From: Lingula anatina
Taxonomy: Eukaryota > Brachiopoda > Lingulata > Lingulida > Lingulidae
Length of the DNA stretch: 39,057 nucleotides
Direction of reading: 5' to 3'
NCBI RefSeq assembly: GCF_001039355.2
Contig: NW_019775732.1
Span: 195,376 to 234,432 of the forward strand
Every line of letters starts with the position of its first letter. The stretch's first letter is position 1. Shown piece after piece: positions 1-11,132 of the stretch. The notes below the pieces were generated by a model. It did not search any database, was not told where the DNA came from, and saw nothing but the letters and a program-made list of their open reading frames with translations. The translations under genes and the position numbers were made by a program.

Positions 1-5
1 ACACA

Positions 6-40
<35 letters not shown>
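1..40. repeat. (AC)n microsatellite
   Basis: An AC dinucleotide tract with one CGCG interruption starts the window, so it is probably cut by the window edge. Alternating purine-pyrimidine runs of this kind can adopt Z-DNA. Confidence 0.95.
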
Positions 41-42
<2 letters not shown>

Positions 43-1937
43 CAGCTCAATTTTTATTAATTGATAAACACAAGAATTGCAACCAAAATCTATTCATGTC
101 TGAATTAAGTGAGGCTGTCATCTAACAAGCCAAGGCGAAGGTACACACGAAGCTCTGATAAGAAGTCAACTAGGGCCGAGAACTGATTTAAGTATTTTTT
201 TTTTTTTTTTTTTTTGTGAAACTGGAGCCTGATATCAGAGGCTTCTAAAATAATATACTTGATTTAAGCATCAGCGAAACCAAAATTTTGTACCAAACTA
301 CTAGCACACCCTGTGGTCAGAGAGTAGCTTTAAATATGTAGTACATGGAGCAAAACAATGTCCCATAACAGCGCATGCACCGCAGGCGACCGTTGTGACC
401 GCCTGACACGGATGAGTCCAGTGCCTAAACCCACAAATCATCCCTTCGTTGAAGCCGAGGCATGTCATTTTAACTGCCTTGGATCCCTACGTCAGTTCTA
501 CAGGGCAACGAAGGTAATTTCCTCGTGACTTTTGAGATAAGCTAAAAGACGTCCTGATATATCTGATGACATTTTCTGACTGAGAGTTACTTTGTATTAG
601 AGAGTCTAAATTACGACCCGATGTCACGAAACCACAACCACATTTTGGTTGTGAACTATCACGCCATATTTTAACCGAACGCCTACTTGTTTTACATGCC
701 GCACTACTGTTTTATTATAATTTCACCGTGCTCGCTTTCTCTATTGCTGCTTGATATGTTTTGTAGCCTTGCCCAACGGAACGAACAGTGACACAGAAAC
801 ACACTTTTGACGTCCTGATTATTAAAGGAACAGGCAAGCACATTGCTTTCTGCGTGTTATCATTTTATATCGATCTTTTCTCTTGTGCCCCAGTGCGTTG
901 TAATAAGAGAGGATAGAGCCAATGTCTCCCCAAGGCCAGAGGAAAAACCTATTGCATAACCAGGCATTAGATAAAGGTGTTTCTGAACAATAACCCCACG
1001 AGATATATGAATACGAAATTGATAAGCTTTCTATCGATATCGCACGTAAGTCTCCCAGTTTGTAACGTTCAACCCGTGAATTCGCTGCTGAACAAAGCAG
1101 TCGAATGGGCCTGTAAATAAATATTAACCCTCACACCGCCATTTAAACAACCGAAATCAGTGTGCCCTAATGGTTTGGGAAATGCGCCTATTTCATAGTA
1201 ACATCTCTTTTATAATGATATGTATCCTTCGGGAGCCCACAAAACTCCAACCCCGAGAAAATTGGTCACCTCCACTGTTACTGAGCTGTGAGTTTGCAGA
1301 GATCATGCGATGAATATTGGACGCAAAATCTGAGTCACTCCATTGCAACTTCTTTATATCAGCAACCTATGGTCTAAATAGTGAAAGACGAGCAATTACT
1401 GGGAAGGAATGGACCATTTCCGATAACTACATTAGGGCAGTGCTATTTATGTATCTCACTCGCCGATATTGATGATAATGAAAGTCTGTTTTAGTCTTAA
1501 TGTGAGGTCCTAGGATTTGCTAATTCGAAATTTCTTTTACTCTGTTTGCTGGGCGTGTTTGATAACACAGGGATAGGTACTGAATGATTTAATGAATAAA
1601 TATCAGAGTGGAAATGTTGCCCGAAATCACTTTTACATCGTGCAAGAATGTATGATCAATTCAAGTGATGCATGCCTTTATAAAATTCTTTCATGTTGGC
1701 TTTACATTGTTGGGAACCTAAAATTACATTACGTTTAATGACATAAATATCTTCTTAGGTGCCTAGGGAAACTATTTAGGCTTACGCTAATCTGATAATC
1801 AAATCCCAAAGGGAACAATTTATTATGTAATTTATTTTGGTGTTCCGTAGAAGGGAGGTATAACTGCAGAACGAGTATCCAGTAGTAAAAATGCGTACAT
1901 TCTATAATACACGCCCGTCATCACCCCTTCAGTGGCC

Positions 1938-1938
<1 letters not shown>

Positions 1939-1990
<52 letters not shown>
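1939..1990. repeat. (TAA)n microsatellite
   Basis: About 17 uninterrupted TAA units, visible directly. Confidence 0.97.
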
Positions 1991-1991
<1 letters not shown>

Positions 1992-2681
1992 GACTCTAGT
2001 AAGATACACAGGAATGGACATAAATTAATGCAGCAGTACCCATCAAGACTGAGGAAGAGAAAGTGGACAGATATCAGGATCTAGCATTTGAAATTAAGAG
2101 AATTCACAGAACATCGAAAGTGTCAGTGATATCAATCGTCACTGGATCACTTTGAACAATGTCGAAGAACGCAAAGACCTGATTTGAGAAGTTAGCCATG
2201 CCGGACATTGTTGGAAGTGCAGAATTGTCGGTTATACTTGGAACAGCTCACATATTGGCTGTGTGTCTAAGCTGGGGGAAGCAGCTGATACACAGTAAAA
2301 AAAAAGACCCGGAAGAACATAAAGAGTTAGAGAGATTTACACAATAAAAAAAAAAAACAATAATAACAGCAACGCTAGAATAAGTTTATTTATGCAGTGT
2401 GACCTCTCAATTAAAAATTGATAGACTGATAGATGCTGGCATAGCACTTTGTTTTTTACGGGTCGAGATATCAATTTGTATCGTGCAATAGATCTCATTG
2501 GTGACAGTTATTAGATTTAAGAGAAAAAGTTTGCCTGTATGAGGTCAGTGCAATGGTTATGCCCTGAAACCCTGAAAATTTTTAGTATTTTAGAGGACGA
2601 ACGGTGCCATTTGGTACTGTTTAGAAGTACGATTCAGCTAATCAAAATTCTAATTTCAAGTGTGAGTTTTTTTTAGAAATC

Positions 2682-2731
2682 GAAGGGGGGGTCAGGACCC
2701 CCCTGGCCCCTCCCCTCTAAATCCGCCACTG
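2682..2731. mobile_element. Solo DNA-transposon terminus with G/C hairpin
   Basis: Read on the minus strand from 2731, the sequence starts CAGTGGCGGATTTAGAGGGG and runs into a G-rich then C-rich segment that folds on itself (GGGGGGTC, AG, GACCCCCC). Ends beginning CAGTGGCGGA followed by G/C runs are, from general knowledge, common on hAT-like non-autonomous elements in invertebrates. I did not find a matching second end to the left, so this is probably a remnant. Confidence 0.45.
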
Positions 2732-4134
2732 CGCCCCACCGCTTTTCACTAGGGAATGTGTTTTTATTATCTGTAAGCTGTTTTTTATACCTTCTTATTT
2801 TGTACATTAGCAACAATTTGGTTGAAGAGGACAGCTTTTATCCTATTCAGTTTCTCGTCGACAAGCTTTATGTCACAATTTAGATACTTATTATAGTCCT
2901 TTACGATGGTTACGAACTGCGTTTATAATATAATACGTCATTTGAACCACGACTTTTAAGTAGTTTAGATTCAATTTAAATAAGAGAATTGGATGTTCCT
3001 TGTTCCTCGTCTTTTTTCTTGTTCCATTTTACTTTCATTTTTTCTTTCCCAAGGGTTACACACGAATTTCTTTACACAAGAGCTCGGATAAGTGACCATA
3101 ATCAGTTTTGGATAGTACCCACAGTCACTACATTATACTATGTTGTTTTTCTGAAGTTAGAAAGCGACCCTGTTTCGAGTAATTTACATGTCTCTCTTGC
3201 ATGTCATGGAAAATCATTAAGTAATACACATAACTTGAAGCTGAGTCAGATTTCTACAAGTTAAAATGGCCAATACTTGTCCCAGAATAATGGTCTGCGC
3301 TCCTGTGGAAGGGGTTTGTTTGTAACTTTCAGTCTCCAAATACGATCTAGCATAGTAAGTTCCCCATTACATCGTTATGGGCTGTAGATATTTGGGCCCT
3401 CTATAACGGGTTTATGACGCGACGGAGGAAACGGGAAGATAAACAGAGGTTATCTTGTTGGGGTCCATAAGTGTTGAAGCGTTTGATGGAAGAGTTAATT
3501 AAACCGTTGGTCTTAACACAAAAATATGCGACGGGTCATATATTAGTAAATTAAATTCAGTTCAAGATGGCAGGCGCTTCGTGTTAGGACTTCATATAAA
3601 TTATATTAATCACAAGTGCTTAACAACACTTAGTTCTATATGTTTGGTTCTGTTAAAGTCGGTAATTTTGATATTGTAAAGAAAACGAAAGCGGTGTTTT
3701 TTTCAGGACATCCTGTCTGTGACCTGTGTTGGTCAAGTACATGTAGATTGTAATTAATTTATTTAGGCTATGTTTGAAGTTTGGTTTCATACTACGTAGG
3801 CCCTATTACCCTTTTGGGTGATGTGAGTTCTATATAAAAATAATGATAGGCTATCTATCAATTTTAAGAATAAGTTTGTAGAATGAAAATTGCATAATCT
3901 CGATGTGACGAAACATTCCAGACCAGTGCAATTGGTACGAGGTACCCTGTCGTCATGAATAACTTGGTGACACCCAATAAAGAGCCTTTAGGATAGGGCC
4001 ATTACAGAATTCAGTAAAAACAAACATTTTAATTATTATTAAAATAACTTATAAGAATTGGTAAAAAACTGGTAAGTGCGGCGGTAAAACTATTTCCTGG
4101 AGCGATTTTGGCAAAGGTGGGTGGTCGGGGTACG

Positions 4135-4136
<2 letters not shown>

Positions 4137-4188
<52 letters not shown>
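4137..4188 (+). repeat. 52-base poly-G homopolymer
   Basis: An uninterrupted run of about 52 G, preceded by further G-rich sequence from about 4116. The Gly-rich and Pro-rich open frames over it are artefacts of the homopolymer. It should form G-quadruplex structure as single-stranded DNA or RNA. Its exact length is unlikely to be reliable in an assembly. Confidence 0.95.
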
Positions 4189-4194
<6 letters not shown>

Positions 4195-4668
4195 GCACAT
4201 AATGAGCGTGGTCCCATTACCCCCTCCCATCCAACAGTTATGGGAGCTACCCTCCCCTCCCTAAGAATACATAAAGAAATACATGAAATGTATTCCATGT
4301 CTGTTTTCTGAATGACAAAATAAAATCCCTCTGACTGCTCTCCTCAAGCCCCTTTCGCATAACTATTAGCCTACATCCCCTAGTGCTTGGGCTTTGTTGG
4401 TCAAACTAGAAACGTAATTTCGCGTCAGAAGATTTTGCAATACAGGTTAGATAAAGAGGGGTTCCTATTTTGTTGTAACAGGCTTTACCACGCACAAAAA
4501 TGCAAATAAACCAAATATTGCTTTAAGCTGCAGGGCACCAGATAGCTTTAGCTTTAATTACTAGATCATGAATATCCAGTAGACGATGACGTTTTGGTGG
4601 CACAATGTGCACCGTAAGGGTTTAAACTGTATTGTTTTAGTTGAGATTATTTAATTTGATCTTTGCAG

Positions 4669-4870
4669 TTGGTTGGCTGTGCCCTCGTAGCAGTAGGGAT
4701 CTGGGCCTTGGTAGACAAATCTTTCGCCGATAAATTTGGAAATGAGAGCGTGGCGACTTACATTCAGGCTGCTGCCATATTCCTGCTTATTGTCGGCGGC
4801 ATCATCATGTTCGTCGGGTTCTGCGGGTGCTGTGGCGCCATCAGAGAAAGCCAGTGCATGCTGGGAACGG
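4669..4870 (+). CDS. Tetraspanin exon: TM1 end, small loop, TM2
   Basis: The acceptor is CTTTGCAG and the donor is ACG|GTAAGT. The exon encodes LVGCALVAVGIWALVDKS (second half of TM1), the small extracellular loop, and a strongly hydrophobic TM2 running into GFCGCCGAIRESQCMLGT, the conserved inner-loop signature of tetraspanins. The frame starts at the first base of the exon, so an upstream exon ending in phase 0 is needed. The open frame continues past the donor only as intron. Confidence 0.95.
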
Positions 4871-6940
4871 TAAGTTCTTTCACGACGTTGATAAATACGA
4901 TGTATTATTGGATATATATATTTGGAAAATAAAAAGCTAGATGTGGCATTTTATGTTAATTTATAAGATATGTATTTGCTTTTACAACGGATGTTTTTTA
5001 TTTTTATCCAAACTAGAATTGTAATTGTAACTTACAGTGATCAATTTAATTAATTAGCTACATAATTAGATTGCATGAAAATTATGTAATTTAAATCGAA
5101 GCAAAGCCCTTTTGTCATTTATCAGCCTTTGAATTTAATAACTGGTTCTTCTAAATGCTTCAAATAAAAAAAATAATTATAATTGCATTTCAGTTCTTCG
5201 TTTTCCTGTTCATCTTCTTTGTTGCCCTGGTTGGAGCTGGTATCTATTTCATTGTAGCTAGAGAGAGTGTGAGTATATTGATATCAAAATTGAGCAAAAG
5301 TTAAATAATGTGTTAAATTTTACAGTTACATAGATAGGATACAATCATGATGAGCAGAGATGCTGTACAAGCCTCTTCCAAAAATTTGTTTTGTGTGGGT
5401 TCACCTTATGTTATAAAAAAGAGAAAAAGCAGGCATGAACGTGTACATATCCAAACCATATTGGTGCTGTTATCCTGTGAGTGTATTTGAATACGTGTGC
5501 ATGCATAATTTAGTCTGTGTGCTTGAACATTTATTTAGCAGGAATATAAAACACTATTATTCGAGAATAATTTATTAACATTTTAATGAGATTGTTATTG
5601 GTGTTATCTTATTTTTAGTTCAAAGATGGCTTTGCCACCACCATAAAAGCAGCCATTGATAATTATGATGATCCCAGCTCCAAGAGTTACTTGACAACCA
5701 CACAGAATACAGTAAGTGAACACTACATAATTTGTAAGGAGGCATATTATCAGCAACAAATAATCCACGAAATGAATTTGTTCAAAACACTGTATTCAAG
5801 GACCAAAGGATTTTCCAGACTTTGAAGAAAATCTGATTATCCTGATCAAAACTGATTGTAAACCATCTTTTGCTGTCGTTTCATCTGTTATTTTTCACAG
5901 TTTTAAGGTATTCTTGAGACACCCATAAATTAAGATGTAACTTTTATATAGTGCTTCAAGCTAGGTTAAAAAAGGACTGGACAGGTGCAAAGTAAATCTA
6001 TCAAAATGAGGAATCTCTTTCAGAGTAGACATAAAATTCTAAATACAGTCAACAGATGTTGAGGTGGAGTTATTGTAAATGGCTTCTTAACTATGTTCCA
6101 CACCACATATTTTAACCAAGAATCCAGATAAATAAATGGTTTAAAATGAGTATCTGTAATTGGTTGTATAAACTTGACTGGAAACACAGTGAAGGTCTGA
6201 GCAACAGGAAAGGTTGATATTTAAGAAGCTGGTGCACATCAGATTTGAAGCTTGGGGTAGTGGCCAAAAGAAGTCCTAGAATTGTCTGGTAAAGGCACTC
6301 TAATGAGCTACCAGTTAATATAGAAAATGACAGAAGAAGTGAATGTCAAAATTTGTTCGTTATTTGTATATATATATAAATATTATCTTTTATTTTAATG
6401 AATTTTTAAAAAATATTTTTAGTTTGAGTGCTGTGGAGCCTATGGAGCTACGGATTATGGGATTAAATGCATTGGCACAGCCTGTGGGTGTAAAGTGGAG
6501 AACCTCCTCAAAGTAAGTACATTATTCAAAAGGGAATTTTTGCAGTTCATGTGGGCAAATAATCAAGTGATTTCTCAGTCAGTCTGTTTTATGATTTTAA
6601 AGGTGACACAATAAACTGTAACAAAATTCTTTCTCTGGTTTCGAAGCTCACAGGATATATTTTTCCAATAGTAGAATAGTATTTATATCACCAGCTAATG
6701 TGCACACTAAAAATACCATGGAATTGACCTGGAATCAGGTTATTTGGCCTCAGATTTTCTTAAAATACACAAAGTATATATACTATATATATACTTATTA
6801 TATATATACTTATTTTCAACGTCCAAGTGGTCAGCCCACTCTCTTATGACCAAACAAGTGCATTTGTACTTATTTATATGGTTGGAATTGATTCTCGGTA
6901 AAAAAGTACAAGAAAGTTTTCTGATGCGTTTTTATTGTCA

Positions 6941-6984
<44 letters not shown>

Positions 6985-9900
6985 GTCAAAACACGGTATT
7001 TGAAATGTCTCTGACGGGACATTTTAGAGACAATTTTAAAAATTACAGTTGGTAAATGATCCACATGGTTACTTTTAAATACATTTTTATTTAGCTGGAC
7101 CATAAAGGATTATGTAAAACAAGCAGCTAATTTGTATTGAAATAAATGTGGGAATGACAAGCACTTAAAGGTCTGTCTCTGACGGGACATTTTTGACCCC
7201 TGTATTTTTTTACTAAAACTCCAGTGCAAAATTCTCTTTGAAATTTCATTTAATCAAGACTTTTGTAATTCATATTGCAAGGTACAAGTCTTGGGAAGCA
7301 ATTAATGCACAAACAGGCCAGTTTTGTTAACTTTCCTTGGCAGCATGGGCTGTTAAGTGTAAAAAGTCACTGTCTCTGACGGGACGTCTCTGACGGGACA
7401 CTTTTGGGCACTGTTGAAAAATCTTAGAAAATAGGTATAAAAAGCCACATTTTTGTATCTAATGAATCTTACTTGATGGTTATTGCAAAATAGCATTTCT
7501 GTACATCAGAAAAATCACCAGATGCAATATGTTTATAATATTAATTAATTATCATGACACAGTGATAAGGCACAGTACAATTTTCACGTAATCCACTGTC
7601 CATAACTGCTATTTCCCAATATCAATCAACACTGTCCATGATAGTTCACATAATAATTCCTGTTTTTCAATTAGTCTTAGAACACATCTTTTTTGCACTT
7701 TAGAGATTTTTTTCAACCAGTCACATTAACAGGTGATGGAAACAAGTAAAGTCCACGAGTGTCTATGCTAGGTATTGGAAGGACTTCCTTGGCATCTTTT
7801 ATGAGAATCCATGCTTTGTCTTCTGTGTAAGGGTACACAAAGATTCTTTTGCCAGAACCTTCAGTACGTAAGAAACTGACTTCCACTTTGCCGTCTTCAG
7901 TGTCATGGGTGACCTGACCTAAGAATTGTTTTACTCCTTTCCTGGCAGCAAACTCTGCGATGACAAAATCTCCCTGGTGAGACTGAGCTGTGCCTTGACC
8001 AACATTGTCATAGTGCGGATGTGCAGGCAAATCAAAGTCCACAGTCATATGAATAAGTTAAGCATATTAAGAGGGTTGCTGGTACTGAGAATTGGTTGAC
8101 ACAAGAACATGTGCTGGGACTGGGGCTGAAGCTGCAAGAAGTGTTGAATTCCTGGAACAGATGGCCATTTTCCCCGTGACTGCTGATGGGCATAGTAGCT
8201 GCTACAATATCTGCTGCAGACAGGTACATTATGTTGACATTGGGGCATAATTCTTTGCCAGCCAAATAGAGTTGATAAGGTGCATCTACAACCATTTTTC
8301 TCTGGAGCAAAGCTCTCCAAACCTGATGTTTCATTTCCCCTATGATCCCATCCACTGGTCTTTTGCCATGGGCAGTGGTATAAAAAGTACCACTTCCATA
8401 CCAAAATCTCTTTCATGATAGTACCATGTTTAGACAGTAAAAACCAACTTTTGAATTGACTGGGGGTTCGGGCTCCGTCTGACCAGTAATGGACTTTGCT
8501 GGATGATTGCTGGTGTTGGAGGTCTTCGAGAATGGCCTTATTACAAGTGAAGATGGACTGTTTGTTATGGTGCAGATCATCAGTTACCACAACATATGGT
8601 TGGAGCTGGAGGTCTCCTTCAGACTCTGTTCTAAATCATGCACATGCAGTGAACAGAATGACCTGCTCACAGTTCTAGTGCTCTGACGTGATCTCTGACG
8701 GCACATGTCAACACCTAATCACTGACAGTCAACCTAGCTAATAATCAGTAATGGTTAATGAATTACCCAATAATGATCAGTTGCAAAAGAAAAATAAGAA
8801 ATGTAACACACCAGAACACTTGAAAATGATTCAATTGAAGATGTAAAACTTTATTTCACATCTGTCAGAAAATGTCCCGTCAGAGACAGAAAAATGTCCC
8901 GTCAGAGACAACGATAAAATGTGGCAATAAATTCACTGTTAATTGTTTTAATTTTGTAATTTTTAGCTATAATCATTACTTATCATTATTTAAAAGAGGA
9001 TTTTAAGTTTCATATATACAACCTACCAGATGTGGAAAATATGAAAATTTTTCGAAGTCAAATGTCTCTGACGGGACACACCACTCCTAGTGCTAAATAA
9101 TTTTTTACTCAAAATAAGTGATAGGTGGCAGTTTTCTATGTTAAACTATTACTTCTGATTAGTTTAACATATCTGGGTGATAAAAACTTGAAAAAACAAC
9201 CTAATATCTGACTCAGGCCAATATGACCATGTGTCCCGTCAGAGACAATTTATTTTTCCCTTTATGTTTCCCAGTGGCTCACACAAAAAGTACTGGGAGT
9301 ATATCATTGAAACTTACATTGTCTGAAAATTTGATTTATTTTCTATAAAAATGTAAAAATTTTAAATTTCAATGAAACAAAAAAAATTTTGACACCCATG
9401 GCACCGTTACCGTGTTTTGACCCGAATACAGGCAAACTTATACTCTGAGCAAAAGTGCATGCATCACATGAATTTAACTCCATCACACATCATACCCTAC
9501 TTGACAAGTGCAGTATAAATTGTAAAGGCATAAACAACATTTAAACTATAAAAATTATAAAATAAAATAACCCCACATACTCTTCAACCAGCAAACAAAG
9601 TTCCAGCTTGGAGTACACTGTCTTCTGGAGATCCACGTTCTCTTTGAACCACAGTAGCTTGTTTCCCAGGACCTCCAGTTTGGTAGCCTGGTCTCCATGA
9701 GCCCGGTGAACTCTCTGTTCGTGGTTTGCTTGCCTGGCCAACTGGGCTGCCTTCCTGCTTTGAGGGTGGATGGGTTTCTGGCGCCCTGGGATATTGGCCT
9801 TTGGTGCCTTAGGCTGAGGAAAAGAAACATACAACCATACTCTTTATGCAAGCTTAACTATGTACAAGTAACACTGAACTCAAATCATTCACTCTAGAGA

Positions 9901-11080
9901 GAAAAGATTTTGTCTTTATTACTTTAGCCTTTGCTTCATTTACAGTTTTCATTGTTTTGAATCAATTACTTTTCCCGCACAACAGATTCAAAGTCAATAG
10001 CTTCACCACTTCCCTGAATTACAAAAAGAACGTAAAAACCGTAAGAATACTTCAAATGAACTAAACTGGACCATACCATGCCTGTTAGCCTCACACGTGC
10101 GTTCGGGTGTTGATTCCCACTGCAGTAGAGAAGAGCGCGATTGATGTTCCGGTTTTCTCAACTAACACATTGAACCAGCTCGTACAGCTGTGCATCTTTG
10201 TGTGACATAAGAGAATAACGAAGGGATATTTTAGCGGATTGGCTGCAAAACACACTATTATATTTTTTCATCATCTATAGATAGAAATAGGCGTTAAAAA
10301 TGGAAACGAATAAACTTCAAATTAGTCTGTCTTGAATGACCCAATTTCGTGTGAAGGTCGTAGAGAAACGACCAACACATAGACACTAGCGCTTTAATGA
10401 AACAAATTAGCTAGATTCAAAGAATAGCCTATTTACGGAGGGACATTCCCTTACAGAAGTGACATGGACGACTATCCATCGATGCTCTGGCGAATAAAAT
10501 ACATGTTGAGAAATAAAAACTTTTGGTTTGGCTCGTTGTTTTTGGTAGGTACTATAGTATTACTACTAGCACAAAATTCATGCGTTAGCATTCCTATTGA
10601 CATACGCAGTGCTTGAAAGGAAAAGGCTTCAAATTGAAGAAAAGTTTCCAAACTAGCCGCAATGCGGGAGCTCTCAAATTTTTATGATCCCTTTCAATTC
10701 TCATCTCAACCCGCACACTCCTGTAATTGCAAAACCAACAGCTGTAAGTTAGGTAATATCCATCTGCTTGTTTTTGTATGCTAGTCATTACCCTCTGAGC
10801 ACTATACTCTAGTGAGACTAGTCTCTAAACAGGACTGAGTGAGTAAGTAATTAAGTATCTTTAGCCAACCCAGAATTGGACAGAAGCCATTTGTCCAAAT
10901 TTGTACTGTACTGGAGAAGACTGTGATGACCCCAGGTGGAGGGTACCGTATTATCATTATGTAGTACAGTACAGTACCCAGTAATTTCAAATCATAATAT
11001 AAATTACATTGATTATGTGCAAAGTACTTGAAAATCTCCAGAATACATATNTATTACTCGTACAGGAAAAACGTTTTCAT

Positions 11081-11132
<52 letters not shown>

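Larger units (their letters stand above)
41..4668. other. No gene seen; upstream DNA or tetraspanin intron 1
   Basis: I find no exon with a recognisable product here. The 91-residue open frame at 2989-3264 is Phe/Ser-rich, resembles no family I know and is probably chance. The first coding exon of the tetraspanin (N-terminal tail and first half of TM1) must lie to the left of 4669, but no donor preceded by a Lys/Cys then hydrophobic stretch was found, so it is probably outside the window. The stretch also contains a poly-T run near 197-215 and the repeats listed separately. Confidence 0.6.

Noticed and set aside
4029-4311. Poly-Gly (plus) and poly-Pro (minus) open frames
   Set aside because: They exist only because the G homopolymer has no stop codons; flanks are not protein-like.
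6744-7103. Open frames containing Tyr-Ile repeats
   Set aside because: Products of the (TA)n microsatellite.
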